Part shown: positions 15,887-25,575 of the stretch, piece after piece
Layout of the letters: each line of letters begins with the position of its first letter
Position numbering within the stretch: position 1 is the stretch's first letter
Assembly (NCBI GenBank): GCA_937895345.1
Contig: CALAWP010000059.1
Location: 1-64,000 of the forward strand
Reading direction: 5' to 3'
From: an uncultured Paenibacillus sp.
GTDB lineage: Bacteria > Bacillota > Bacilli > Paenibacillales > Paenibacillaceae
DNA length: 64,000 nucleotides
Notes under the pieces: model-generated
Told to the model about the DNA's origin: nothing
Database searches by the model: none
What the model saw: only the letters and a program-made list of their open reading frames with translations
Program-made: the position numbers and the translations under genes

Positions 15887-18800
15887 ATGTATCGTCACCG
15901 TAAGTTGTCCTTCTTTATAGCTGTAGCCTTGATGCTTCAGCTCGCTCTGCCGGGCCTGGGACCGGCGCAAGAGGTTAAGGCCGCGACGAACGGGCCGGTG
16001 CTTCAATACACGACGCCGCAAAATAATATGACCGACGTGCCGCTTGGTCTCAATCTGAAGATGTTGTTTGACGAGAACGTCAAGAAAGGCTCTTCAACGG
16101 CGTACATCAATATTTATAAGACAACCGGCAACGAGCTTGTGGAAAGCATACAGGCCACTTCCAGCCGTGTGACCATCCATTCATCCAATCCGAGAGAAGT
16201 CATTATCGATCCGACGAATAACTTGGAGCCTGCAACGGAATACCATGTTCTGATCGATTCCGGAGCATTCCAAAACGTAAGTAACAGCGCCTCTTACGCA
16301 GGCATTCAGAACGCGACCGCGTGGAAGTTCACGACGGTGCCGACGTCTGCGGTGGATACGGTAAGACCGACCTATTTGTCTCTATCGCCGCAAGGAGGCG
16401 GCGTTGACATTACGTCCTTGTTGACGATCACGTTCGACGAGACGGTGTATGCGGCCGAAGGTTATATTGTGCTGCGTTCGCAAGACGATACGCGCAGCAT
16501 TCCGGTCACTTCCGCCAATGTGACGGGCAGCGGGACCGATACGATAACGATTCGTCCCGAAGGCGCTTTGCTGCCGAACAGCACTTATACGGTAGAGGTA
16601 TCGAACGTCAACTTCCAGGATGCTTCAGGCAATGCGTTTCTGGGGATGAGCGGCAACACCTGGCGATTTACGACGAAGGCTGCGCCGGTCAATCTGGCAA
16701 CGGCAAATGCGCTGTCTCCTGCAGATAACGCCGTCGGCGTGTCCGTGAGCGCGCCGCTGCAAATTACGTTTGACCAGCCTGTTCAGGCAAGCAGCGGCAA
16801 GTATGTGGAAATACGAAGAGTAAGCGACAACGGATTGTTCCAACGGATTCTGGCAACCTCCACTTCGATTTCGGGCAATACGGTGACCATTAATCATAAC
16901 AACTTTGCTTCCGGGACGGCTTATTACGTTCTGATCGATCCCGGCGCTTATACGCTTCAAGGCGATGCGACGCAATGGTTTTACGGCATAACGTCGGCCA
17001 CCGTATGGGATTTCGTGACGGGCAACGATAATACTCCGCCGACCGTAACGACATACGTGCCGGCCCGGAACGGGCAGGCGGGCGGCACGAGCACCCTGTT
17101 GAAGCTCACGTTCAGCGAGCCCGTCTATCCGAACAGCGGAACGATCGAGATTCGAACCGTATCCGGAAATACGCTGTTCCGTTCGATCCCGGTTACTTCG
17201 GAAAGGGTGACGGGCGGAGGAACGAATACGATCACGATCGACGCCAACCGGGCGGTATCCAGTCTTGGAGAATCGTCCAAAGCTTTTACCAATAATACAA
17301 GGTACTATGTGACGATCGGCAATCGCGCATTTCAGGACGCCGCCGGCAATTATTTCGCCGGAATATCCGGGACGAGCGGCTGGACGTTTACCGTTACGCA
17401 AGACACGACGCGTCCTCAATTGGTGACGCTCAGCCCGGCCAATAATGCAACGGCCGTGCCGCTTGGAAGCCAGGATTACAATTTTGCCGTCACATTCTCG
17501 AAAGCGGTCATGGTCGATACGGATCCCGTCTCGCAAGCAACAGTCGGGAAAAGAATTTTGTTCTATTCGCCATCGGGAACGGCGATTAGAGGAGAATTTT
17601 ATGTCGATCCGAAGGACAGCAAGCGGATATTGATCCGTCCTACATCCGATTTGGCGTTGAATACGAAATACTACATTAACATTGAATCGGAAGCAGTAAC
17701 GGATCTGGTCGGCAACGCCTTTGTCGGCATTTTGAATCAATACCAATGGACGTTTACGACGATCGGCGGCGACAGAACGCCTCCGGCCGTGTCGAAGACG
17801 GAAGCGAGCGGCTCGTCGATTCGAATTATTTACAACGAACCGTTGAAGGAAAGCGCGGTTCCGTCGCCGGCGCATTATTATGTGACGGTGGCGGGTGTCG
17901 CCCGCAATGTGACGGCGGTTAAGGTGGAAGGCAATACGGTGACGCTGACGCTGCAAAGCTCGGCTTCCAGCACGCAGAAGGTTGAGGTTTCCTATACGCG
18001 GCCGTCCGATACGGCCAAGGCGATTCAGGACTTGTCGGGAAATCTTGCGGCGAATATGAATAATGTCGTTGCCGCCAACGGCTTTACCGGCACGGCGCCG
18101 ACGATCCGGAGCGGGTCGGCCTATGGATCGACGGTATCCTTGACGTTCAGCGAAGCCTTGAATACTGTAAGTCCTTATGCCTACTCGCAATTTACCGTCA
18201 ACGTGGGCGGCGTCAACCGGACGCCGACGGCTATTTATCACAGCGGAAGCGTTATTCAGTTGACGCTGCCGGTTGCGATTACCAGCGGACAAAGCGTAAG
18301 AGTATCGTATACGCCGGGCAGCTATCCGCTGACGGGTGTTTCCGGCAACAGAGTCAATTCGATCAACAGCTACAGCTTGTCCGGCGGCAGCGGCAGCGGC
18401 GGCACGGATACCGCTGCTCCGGTGATCCAGACCGCCTATGCCAACGGTTCGCAAATTACGCTGACTTACAATGAAACGTTGAGCATGGCCAGCAACCCGA
18501 GCATTTATCAATATTACGTCACGGCGGACAACGTCCAGAAGAGCGTCAGCAGCGCCGTCATCTCGGGCAATCAGGTGATCCTCACCCTGACCTCGTCCGT
18601 TACGGCGGGGCAAACGATTCGCGTGACATTTTACGGAAATTCCAGTTCTGTGACGGACCTGGCCGGCAATGCGGCAGCTTCGTTCACGAATATGACGGTC
18701 ATTTACGGAACGGGAGGCGGAGGCGGCACGGGGCAAGGCGACCTGAAGGGAGCGATTCTGAAAGGGTCGCGGCTGACGCTTAATTTTGGGGATACGCTGA

Positions 18801-20335
18801 ATCCGAATTCGATCCCGCTGACGTCCATGTTCATCGTTCGCATCAATAATCAAATGCGTTACGTCACCGAGGTTCAACTATCGGGCAACTCCGCCGTACT
18901 GGTATTGTCCCTGCCGGCGAATCCGGGAGAATCGGCCACGGTCACGTATATGGGAGGTCAAAACGGCCTCAAGACGATGGCGGGGACGGCGATCGGAAGC
19001 TTCTCCGACGTTAGCGCGGCCAACCAGACGACGCTGCTGGATACGCTGCCCGCAGCAGACTTCGAAGAAGCGCTCGGCGGCGGCGTCGCGATCAAGAGCA
19101 CGGGAGCGATGGCGACGCCGGACAGCTCGCCGGCGGGCGTATCGGCCAATCGGTATAATGTCATGAACGACCGCGTCATAACTGCCGTCGTAACGGCTCG
19201 CGAAGCGGGAATTTCGAGTCCAAGAGTATTGTTTAAAGTGCCGGACCATGAACGGTCAGCGCTCGTCAGCGTACCGCTCAGCACGCTGGAATTGGCGCAG
19301 AAGCAAGGCAAAGATGTTACCTTCGGCGTCCAGTACGGAGACCATACGTTTGAAATCCCGCTCAGCTCGCTGAATTTCAGCGCTCTGTCCAAGATGGCCG
19401 GCGGATCGATGTCGATGAACCAGCTGCTTCTGGCGGTCGATACCGGCTCATCGTCCAAAACGTCCGCCTTGACGACGGCGATCAACAACTCGTCCGCGCA
19501 AGTTGTTGCGGGACCGATGCATTACGAGGTCATGGTCATGAACGGCATGACGAAGCAGGCGGTCAGCGATTATAAAGGTTATTTAACGCGTTCCATTAAG
19601 CTTAACGGAACGGTATCGACCAGCCAAACGTCCGCCGTATGGTACGATCCGGTAACCGGCACGCTTTCCTACGTGCCGACCACGTTTGCGACTGTTAATG
19701 GCGTGACAAGAGCTACCTTCAAACGCAAAGGCAACAGCGCCTACGCCATCGTGAGAAATACGTTCAGCTTCTCCGATCTGGGCAGCCACTGGGCGACGAG
19801 CGCGGTCAATTCGATGGCGCGCAAGTTTATCGTGGACGGGAAGACGAGCACGACATTCGCGCCGAACCAGCCGATTACGCGCGGCGAGTTCGCGGCTTAT
19901 ATCGCGAAGGGACTCGGTTTGGCCGGCGACCGCATAGCGGCGGCCAAATTCAAGGACGTCAACGTCAACACGGTAATGGGCGCTTATATCGGGGCCGCAG
20001 CCGGCAACGACATTATCGCGGGCACGACGCCGACGACGTTCAGCCCGAACAGCTATATTACGCGCCAGGATATGGCGATCATTATGCTGCGGGCGGCGAA
20101 GGAGGCCGGCATGACGATTTCGATGCCGAATTCGGCCGACTCGTATCTGGCGCCTTACAAGGACAAAAACAAAATTAGCGCCTATGCCAAGAATGCGATG
20201 GCGCAGGCGGTCTATGCCGGATTTATTAACGGCCAATCGCCGACGTCGCTGAACCCGACGGGCAACGCGACCCGCGCGGAAGCGACGGTCATGATCATGC
20301 GCCTTCTGCAAAAGGCGGATCTGTTGACGTCTTAG
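15887..20335 (+). CDS. 1482-residue Ig-like repeat protein with C-terminal SLH domains
   Basis: The ATG at 15887 follows AGGGAGTG. A signal peptide (FFIAVALMLQLALPGLG) cleaves near residue 34 (VKA-AT). Next come about five Big_5-type modules of ~110-120 residues, each opening with S-P-x-x-x-A-T/V-x-V and LxxTFDE/SxPV and closing with W-x-F-T-T. They are followed by four SwmB-like modules of ~95 residues (APTIRSGSAYGSTVSLTFSE type, with VRVSYTPG-like ends) and a linker region at about 1050-1290. Three SLH repeats end the protein at about 1293-1345, 1355-1410 and 1423-1475, with ITRGE, ITRQD and ATRAE. This is a wall-anchored surface protein whose Ig-like stack probably projects outward. No enzyme motif was seen. 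It is monocistronic, between the metK terminator and its own hairpin. Confidence 0.88.
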   Translation: MYRHRKLSFFIAVALMLQLALPGLGPAQEVKAATNGPVLQYTTPQNNMTDVPLGLNLKMLFDENVKKGSSTAYINIYKTTGNELVESIQATSSRVTIHSSNPREVIIDPTNNLEPATEYHVLIDSGAFQNVSNSASYAGIQNATAWKFTTVPTSAVDTVRPTYLSLSPQGGGVDITSLLTITFDETVYAAEGYIVLRSQDDTRSIPVTSANVTGSGTDTITIRPEGALLPNSTYTVEVSNVNFQDASGNAFLGMSGNTWRFTTKAAPVNLATANALSPADNAVGVSVSAPLQITFDQPVQASSGKYVEIRRVSDNGLFQRILATSTSISGNTVTINHNNFASGTAYYVLIDPGAYTLQGDATQWFYGITSATVWDFVTGNDNTPPTVTTYVPARNGQAGGTSTLLKLTFSEPVYPNSGTIEIRTVSGNTLFRSIPVTSERVTGGGTNTITIDANRAVSSLGESSKAFTNNTRYYVTIGNRAFQDAAGNYFAGISGTSGWTFTVTQDTTRPQLVTLSPANNATAVPLGSQDYNFAVTFSKAVMVDTDPVSQATVGKRILFYSPSGTAIRGEFYVDPKDSKRILIRPTSDLALNTKYYINIESEAVTDLVGNAFVGILNQYQWTFTTIGGDRTPPAVSKTEASGSSIRIIYNEPLKESAVPSPAHYYVTVAGVARNVTAVKVEGNTVTLTLQSSASSTQKVEVSYTRPSDTAKAIQDLSGNLAANMNNVVAANGFTGTAPTIRSGSAYGSTVSLTFSEALNTVSPYAYSQFTVNVGGVNRTPTAIYHSGSVIQLTLPVAITSGQSVRVSYTPGSYPLTGVSGNRVNSINSYSLSGGSGSGGTDTAAPVIQTAYANGSQITLTYNETLSMASNPSIYQYYVTADNVQKSVSSAVISGNQVILTLTSSVTAGQTIRVTFYGNSSSVTDLAGNAAASFTNMTVIYGTGGGGGTGQGDLKGAILKGSRLTLNFGDTLNPNSIPLTSMFIVRINNQMRYVTEVQLSGNSAVLVLSLPANPGESATVTYMGGQNGLKTMAGTAIGSFSDVSAANQTTLLDTLPAADFEEALGGGVAIKSTGAMATPDSSPAGVSANRYNVMNDRVITAVVTAREAGISSPRVLFKVPDHERSALVSVPLSTLELAQKQGKDVTFGVQYGDHTFEIPLSSLNFSALSKMAGGSMSMNQLLLAVDTGSSSKTSALTTAINNSSAQVVAGPMHYEVMVMNGMTKQAVSDYKGYLTRSIKLNGTVSTSQTSAVWYDPVTGTLSYVPTTFATVNGVTRATFKRKGNSAYAIVRNTFSFSDLGSHWATSAVNSMARKFIVDGKTSTTFAPNQPITRGEFAAYIAKGLGLAGDRIAAAKFKDVNVNTVMGAYIGAAAGNDIIAGTTPTTFSPNSYITRQDMAIIMLRAAKEAGMTISMPNSADSYLAPYKDKNKISAYAKNAMAQAVYAGFINGQSPTSLNPTGNATRAEATVMIMRLLQKADLLTS

Positions 20336-20367
20336 AGATGATACAATAACGACTTAATCGTACGCGC

Positions 20368-20407
20368 AGGCGGTCCGAAAACCTTGCCAAGGTTTCTCGG
20401 ACCGCCT
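20368..20407 (+). terminator. Hairpin terminator after the Ig-like/SLH gene
   Basis: An 11-bp stem AGGCGGTCCGA/TCGGACCGCCT enclosing ACCTT/AAGGT. The following T run is weak (TCATTGTT). Confidence 0.7.
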
Positions 20408-20541
20408 TCATTGTTAGAGAGGAAAGACCCGGCGCCCGCATCGAGAAAAATGAATAGGATTTTCTAATCTCCGGAACTTTTCTGCCATTCTTGTAGTCTA
20501 TTAATAATAGACAAAGATAGATGGGAGAGTTGCTGAGCATT

Positions 20542-23268
20542 ATGCGGAAAGAAAGTGGCAGCCAGAAGCGGAATCGGAGAGGCCGGAACGGAAGCGGATT
20601 AAAGAAAAAAGTCGTCGTCGTTGTATTGAGCGGAGCGCTGCTGGCGCAGCCCGTCGCGGCATTGCTGCCGGGGACGTGGGGACAAGCCTGGACGGGACAG
20701 GCTTACGCCTCGACGAATGAGGTGCTGACGCAAAAGTCGAGCGAAATGCTGACGTCGGGAGCGAAGCGGATCGATTATGTCTATACGACGACGCGCAGCG
20801 GCAAGACGGTGAAGACGGATGTTCATGTCATCGAGGTCGATCTGACCAACCCTTACATATCCCTTAATGCAATCAGCGGCAGAAACAACAGCGTTGGTCA
20901 GCGGAACAACATTTTGAACATGACCAAAGAAAACGGTGCGGTCGGCGGCATAAATGCCGACGTCTTTGTCATGGCCAGCACGAACGAGGGCGCGTCTCTC
21001 GGCGGCCAAATCCAAAACGGCGTCATGATGGCCAGCCCCGCGAACGGCTTGCAGGGCATGTATGCGTTTGCCGTGACGGCGGACAAGCAACCGGTCATCG
21101 ATCTGTTCAAATTCCAGGGAACGGTGACGGCCGAGAACGGCGCTTCCTTCCCGCTGGAAGGCATCAACAAATCGTCGTACGTGCCGGAGGACGGCAGCAA
21201 GTCGTACAGCCATGTAGACAGCATGTTTATTTATACAAGCGCATGGGGAGGCGCGGAGCGTCCGAGAAACTCGGGCACCACCCCGGTGGAAGTGCTTGTC
21301 GTCGACGGCACGGTCGCCCAAATTTCGGAGGTCGGCGTGCCGATTGCAGGAGCGATTCCGGAGAACGGATACATTTTGCGCGCGCATCGGAAGGCGGCCG
21401 ATTTCTTCAAAAACCTGCAAGTCGGGCAAAAGGTCCAGACGGACTATTCGCTCGTTTCCCAGACGACCGGACAGTCCGTCGATCCGTCGACGTTCCAGAT
21501 GATGGTGGGAGGCCATACGCTGCTTGTGGACAACGGCGGCTTTGCCAGCTTTAGCCGGGATGTTTCGGGCGTCAGCGGCAATTCCTACACGTCGCGTTCC
21601 GCCGTCGGCTATTCCAGGGATAAGACGAAGGTATATCTCATTACAAGCGAAAGGTCCGGCTCCAACACCGGCGTCAGTCTGAAGGAGCTGCAGCAGATCA
21701 TGATCCGGCTCGGCGTCTACAAGGGCGTCAACCTGGACGGCGGCGGCTCGACGACGATGGTCGACCGGTCGCTCGGCAGCTTCGAGGTGAAGCTGGCCCA
21801 TCCGGTCCAGGAAGGCTCGCAGCGCAGCGTCGCCAACGGCATCGGCGTGTTTACTTCGGCTCCGAAGGGCGAGCTGAGAGGGCTGGCGGTCGGCGGTTCC
21901 AATATTATGTTTCTCGGACAGCAAGCCAAATATTACGTGAAAGGCTACGACACGTATTATAATCCGGTCAGCGTCAATACGTCCGCGCTGGAGTGGACTT
22001 CTTCGGCGGCGGTCGGCACGTGGAGCGGCGATACGTTTACGGCGACGAAGGTCGGCAAGACGACGATTACGGCCAAGTCGGGCAGCCTGAAGGCTTCCTA
22101 TGACGTGGAAGTCATCGGTCAGGATCAGATCGAGTCGGTGAAGGTCAATCCGGCATCGGCGATGCTGACGCCGGGCAATTCGTTTGGCGTGAACTTTACG
22201 GTGAAGCTCAAGAACGGCAATACGTACAATTTGACGGGCGACTCGTTCAAATGGGAATATATCGGCTTCAGCGGCAGCTACAAGGACGGTCAGGTGACCG
22301 TCAAGTCGGTGGACGCCAAGGCGACGAACGGCTACGCTATCGCGCGCTACGACGGCTTCGGCGTGATGGTGCCGCTCGTGAAGGGCGAGACGACGGTGCC
22401 GGTGGAGGACTTTGAAAAGGCGGCGGACATCACCTCCACGGTTACGCCGGCGGATACGACGAAAGGCAGCGTCCGGATTGCGGCCGATCTGCCGGGGCAG
22501 AAAAGCGCCAAGGCGCTGCAGCTTTCGTATGATTTTACCGGAGGTACGGGTACGCAAGCGGCTTACGCCGTCTTCGGCAAGGACGGCCGGACGCTGTCCG
22601 GGACGCCGACTTCGCTGTCGATGGACGTATACAGCGACAACAGCGGCAACTGGGTGCGGGCCGAAGTAGTCGGTGCGGACGGCAAAGCTTATTTGCTTGA
22701 TGTTGCGAAAAAGCTGGATTGGTCCGGCTGGAAGCGGGTCAACATCGATCTGTCCGCCGCAGGCATCCCATATCCGGCCAAGCTGAAGCGGATCTACGTC
22801 GTGACGCTGGACAGCAGCAGCCCAAGCCGCGCGGCGTCGGGCTCCATCGGCATCGACAACATTGAGCTGCGCACGCTGACGGCGGTGCAGGAGGCGGCCA
22901 GGCCGCAAGTCGTCATGAACGTCGGCAAGCGCACCGCGACCGTGAACGGCAAGGCCGTGACGCTGGACGCCGCGCCGGTTATTGTGAAGGAATCGACTTA
23001 TGTGCCGTTAAGGTTCGTTACCGAGCAGATGGGAGCCGTTATCAAATACGACAACAAGACGAAGCGGGTGACGGTGCTGCGGGGCGGCCAATTCCTGGAG
23101 ATGACGATCGGCAAGAAGGAATATACGCTGAACGGGGTGCGCTATACCTCCGACGTGGCGCCGATGATCCAGGGCAACCGGACGCTCATTCCGATTCGGT
23201 TGTTCTCCGAGAAGCTGGGCTTCAAGGTCGGCTATGAAAATAAAACGAAAAAGATTACCATAGAATAA
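20542..23268 (+). CDS. Secreted phosphodiester glycosidase (NAGPA domain) with Ig-like and copper-amine-oxidase-N domains
   Basis: 908 residues if the ATG at 20542 is used (GGGAGAG 12 bases upstream); the ATG at 20521 has no clear ribosome-binding site. A basic stretch and a hydrophobic segment (VVVVVLSGALLAQPVAALL) form the signal sequence. The NAGPA domain (PF09992, about 74-440) is recognised by INADVF, MMVGGHTLLVDNGG and the GVNLDGGGSTTMV core near 394. Family enzymes cleave sugar-1-phosphate phosphodiesters. A Big_2-like module (about 445-530), a second beta domain, a galactose-binding-like module (about 618-780) and two copper-amine-oxidase-N-type repeats (789-905) with VPLRFVTEQMGA and IPIRLFSEKLGF follow. 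The N-type repeats are common wall-retention modules in Paenibacillus. It probably trims a wall glycopolymer; the substrate is unknown. Confidence 0.85.
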   Translation: MRKESGSQKRNRRGRNGSGLKKKVVVVVLSGALLAQPVAALLPGTWGQAWTGQAYASTNEVLTQKSSEMLTSGAKRIDYVYTTTRSGKTVKTDVHVIEVDLTNPYISLNAISGRNNSVGQRNNILNMTKENGAVGGINADVFVMASTNEGASLGGQIQNGVMMASPANGLQGMYAFAVTADKQPVIDLFKFQGTVTAENGASFPLEGINKSSYVPEDGSKSYSHVDSMFIYTSAWGGAERPRNSGTTPVEVLVVDGTVAQISEVGVPIAGAIPENGYILRAHRKAADFFKNLQVGQKVQTDYSLVSQTTGQSVDPSTFQMMVGGHTLLVDNGGFASFSRDVSGVSGNSYTSRSAVGYSRDKTKVYLITSERSGSNTGVSLKELQQIMIRLGVYKGVNLDGGGSTTMVDRSLGSFEVKLAHPVQEGSQRSVANGIGVFTSAPKGELRGLAVGGSNIMFLGQQAKYYVKGYDTYYNPVSVNTSALEWTSSAAVGTWSGDTFTATKVGKTTITAKSGSLKASYDVEVIGQDQIESVKVNPASAMLTPGNSFGVNFTVKLKNGNTYNLTGDSFKWEYIGFSGSYKDGQVTVKSVDAKATNGYAIARYDGFGVMVPLVKGETTVPVEDFEKAADITSTVTPADTTKGSVRIAADLPGQKSAKALQLSYDFTGGTGTQAAYAVFGKDGRTLSGTPTSLSMDVYSDNSGNWVRAEVVGADGKAYLLDVAKKLDWSGWKRVNIDLSAAGIPYPAKLKRIYVVTLDSSSPSRAASGSIGIDNIELRTLTAVQEAARPQVVMNVGKRTATVNGKAVTLDAAPVIVKESTYVPLRFVTEQMGAVIKYDNKTKRVTVLRGGQFLEMTIGKKEYTLNGVRYTSDVAPMIQGNRTLIPIRLFSEKLGFKVGYENKTKKITIE

Positions 23269-23322
23269 GCTGGACGATATAGGGCTAAAGTGTGGTAGAA
23301 TAAAGAGGAAAATCCTTTTTTC

Positions 23323-23369
23323 GACCTATAAGAAAGTATAGGTTTCACCCTCTACCGAGCTTATAGGTC
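23323..23369. repeat. Three-arm inverted repeat in the degS leader
   Basis: GACCTATAAG (23323-23332) pairs perfectly with CTTATAGGTC (23360-23369). A middle arm TATAGG (23337-23342) can pair instead with the first CCTATA, so two hairpins exclude each other. The ~150 bases that follow (23370-23520) contain related CCGAAGG and GCAAGC/GCCGTTT words and may be part of a dispersed repeat. Confidence 0.5.
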
Positions 23370-23523
23370 AACGCGAAACGCAAGCTGCGCCTCCGAAGGA
23401 CGGCGTCAGCCGTTTACGCTCGAGTGTTCATTTTTATGTGAAGCGAAACGTTGACTTGCGGGCCTTCGTCATGCCGAAGGCGGTGCCGCAAGCCGTTTGC
23501 GCCCGAAGGAGTGCCTATCGGTC

Positions 23524-24711
23524 TTGGATCAGCTCACGGTCGACATCAACCGCGTCATCTCCAACGCCATCAAGGCGATGGAGGACAGCAAATACCAGAT
23601 CTTTGAGATTTGCGAGTCGGCGCGTTCGGAACTGGAAGCTCTCGAGCAAGAGCTGGAGCAGATCATGGAGGAAAATATCCGAACGATCGAGAAGGTCGAT
23701 CAGCTGGAGAAGGAATACCGGCTGGCCAGAATCCGGTTGACCGAGGTCAGCCGAGACTTCGTGCGTTATACGGAAGAAGATATTAAGTCCGCCTACGAGA
23801 AGGCGACGCAAATCCAGCTCGACCTGATGGTGTACAGGGAAAAGGAAAATTACCTGAAAGCCCGCCGCGACGATCTGCAGAAGCGCGTCCGCAACGTAGA
23901 GAAATCGATAGAGCGCGCCGAATCGGTCAGCTCCCGGATCAATGTGGTGCTGGAGTATTTGTCCGGAGACCTGAATCAGGTGACGCGAATATTGGAATCA
24001 GCCAAGACCAGACAACTGCTGGGCTTAAAAATAATCGTAGCGCAAGAAGAGGAACGCAAGAGAATTGCGCGGGAGATTCACGACGGGCCCGCGCAGTCTC
24101 TCGCGAACATCGTGCTGCGCACGGAAATCGCGGAGCGCATGCTCCTCAAGAAAGAATTCGAATTGGTGCAGAACGAATTGATCGATTTAAAAAGCCAGGT
24201 GCGTTCGGGGCTGGAGGAGATCCGCAAAATTATTTTCAACCTGCGGCCGATGGCCTTGGACGATCTGGGTCTTGTTCCGACATTGCGCAAGTTTACGCAG
24301 GACTTCGAGGAGAAATCGAAGATTCGAACCGTCTTCGAGCTGTCGGGCAAGGAGCTTCGTTTGCCTTCCGCCATGGAAGCGGCTATTTTTCGCTTGGTGC
24401 AGGAGGCGTTCTCCAATGTGCTCAAGCATGCCCGCGCTACGCATGTTTCATTGGACATTCAATTTAAACAGCATGAGATCGCAATTGCCATACAGGATAA
24501 CGGCGTCGGATTTTCGGTGAGCCACGTGAACCGTCCGACGAGCCGAAACGCGCATTTTGGCCTGGTGGGCATGAGGGAGCGCGTAGAACTGATAGAGGGA
24601 AGGATGGTCATCGACTCACAACCGGGACAAGGTACGAAGATATTTATAGATATCCCGACTACTTCGGAGCAAAGAAAGGAGAATGAGAGTAATGAACCAG
24701 ACATCGGCTAG
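23524..24711 (+). CDS. degS: Sensor histidine kinase DegS
   Basis: 395 residues from the TTG at 23524, chosen because GAAGGAGTG lies about 11 bases upstream and the N-terminus then aligns with Bacillus DegS. DegS is a cytoplasmic kinase/phosphatase for DegU. Residues 1-170 form a long coiled-coil sensor (DegS domain, PF05384) with LTEVSRDFVRYTEEDIKSAY and ARRDDLQKRV. The HisKA_3 box AREIHDGPAQSLANIVL puts the phospho-accepting His near residue 186. Then come NLRPMALDDLGLVPTL, the N box LVQEAFSNVLKHA, DNGVGF near 326 and FGLVGMRERVELIEG. No transmembrane segment is present. It overlaps degU by 20 bases, so the pair is co-translated. Confidence 0.93.
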   Translation: MDQLTVDINRVISNAIKAMEDSKYQIFEICESARSELEALEQELEQIMEENIRTIEKVDQLEKEYRLARIRLTEVSRDFVRYTEEDIKSAYEKATQIQLDLMVYREKENYLKARRDDLQKRVRNVEKSIERAESVSSRINVVLEYLSGDLNQVTRILESAKTRQLLGLKIIVAQEEERKRIAREIHDGPAQSLANIVLRTEIAERMLLKKEFELVQNELIDLKSQVRSGLEEIRKIIFNLRPMALDDLGLVPTLRKFTQDFEEKSKIRTVFELSGKELRLPSAMEAAIFRLVQEAFSNVLKHARATHVSLDIQFKQHEIAIAIQDNGVGFSVSHVNRPTSRNAHFGLVGMRERVELIEGRMVIDSQPGQGTKIFIDIPTTSEQRKENESNEPDIG

Positions 24712-25420
24712 AAGCTCGCACAAGATTAAAATATTGCTGGCGGACGATCATCAGCTGTTCCGCGAAGGCTTGAAGCGCATTCTGAACATGGAGGACGATC
24801 TGGAAGTGATCGGCGAATGCGGCGACGGCATTCAAGTGCTGGAATTTTGCAATCATACGATGCCGGAAATCGTTCTGATGGATATCAACATGCCGATCGA
24901 GACGGGCGTCGTGACGACGGAGCGTCTGCGCGAGATGTTCCCGGATGTGAAGGTCATTATTTTATCGATTCACGACGACGAAAGCTACGTGTTCGAGTCG
25001 CTCCGCAAAGGCGCGACCGGTTACCTGTTGAAGGATATGGAAGCGGAATCGCTCATTAACGCCATCCGTTCCGTCCATCAGGGCTACTCGTACATTCATC
25101 CGAAGGTAACGGGCAAGCTGATCAACCAGCTGCGCCGGATGACGTATCTGGACGAGATGGGCGTCGCTTCGGGCGCCGCCGCCGCCAAGGAGCAAGGCGT
25201 GAAGTATATTCCGGCGGAAGAAAGCCCGCTGACCCGGCGCGAGGCGGAGGTGCTCCGGCTGATGGCCGAGGGCAAGAGCAACAAGATGATCGGGGAATAT
25301 TTGTTTATTAGCGAGAAGACCGTCAAAAACCATGTAAGCAGCATTTTGCAAAAGATGGAGGTCGACGACCGCACGCAAGCCGTCATCAACTCCATCAAGT
25401 TCGGCTGGGTGACGCTGTAG
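24692..25420 (+). CDS. degU: Response regulator DegU
   Basis: 242 residues from the ATG at 24692 (AAAGGAGA at 24675-24682, spacing 9); the in-frame ATG at 24683 would directly abut that site. The receiver domain starts KILLADDHQLFREGL with acidic Asp18/Asp19, the phosphorylated Asp64 in VLMDINMP, the Ser/Thr switch region and Lys in GYLLKDME. A linker of ~35 residues leads to a LuxR-type helix-turn-helix (about 178-242) with LTRREAEVLRLMAEGKSNK and SEKTVKNHVSSILQKM. In Bacillus DegU controls exoenzymes, competence, motility and biofilm. Neighbouring comF and flagellar genes are plausible targets, but no DegU box was identified. Confidence 0.95.
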   Translation: MNQTSARSSHKIKILLADDHQLFREGLKRILNMEDDLEVIGECGDGIQVLEFCNHTMPEIVLMDINMPIETGVVTTERLREMFPDVKVIILSIHDDESYVFESLRKGATGYLLKDMEAESLINAIRSVHQGYSYIHPKVTGKLINQLRRMTYLDEMGVASGAAAAKEQGVKYIPAEESPLTRREAEVLRLMAEGKSNKMIGEYLFISEKTVKNHVSSILQKMEVDDRTQAVINSIKFGWVTL

Positions 25421-25460
25421 AGGTTATGACTGTGAGCAAGTTTATCGAGAGTATTCTAGG

Positions 25461-25485
25461 TCCCGCAAAGCTGCGGGATTTTTTT
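25461..25485 (+). terminator. Terminator after degU
   Basis: A 7-bp stem TCCCGCA/TGCGGGA, a 4-base loop and seven T residues. Confidence 0.92.
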
Positions 25486-25575
25486 ATACTGAAGATGTTC
25501 AAAACGATTGATTATTTGTGGGAAGTGAAATACTGTAAGATAGTATGAATCTATTGTTAAGGCAGGTGGCTTATT

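Noticed and set aside
16625..18877. 750-codon open frame on the minus strand opposite the Ig-like/SLH gene
   Set aside because: Arg/His/Gly-rich translation typical of a shadow frame in GC-rich DNA. The plus-strand protein has clear repeated domains.
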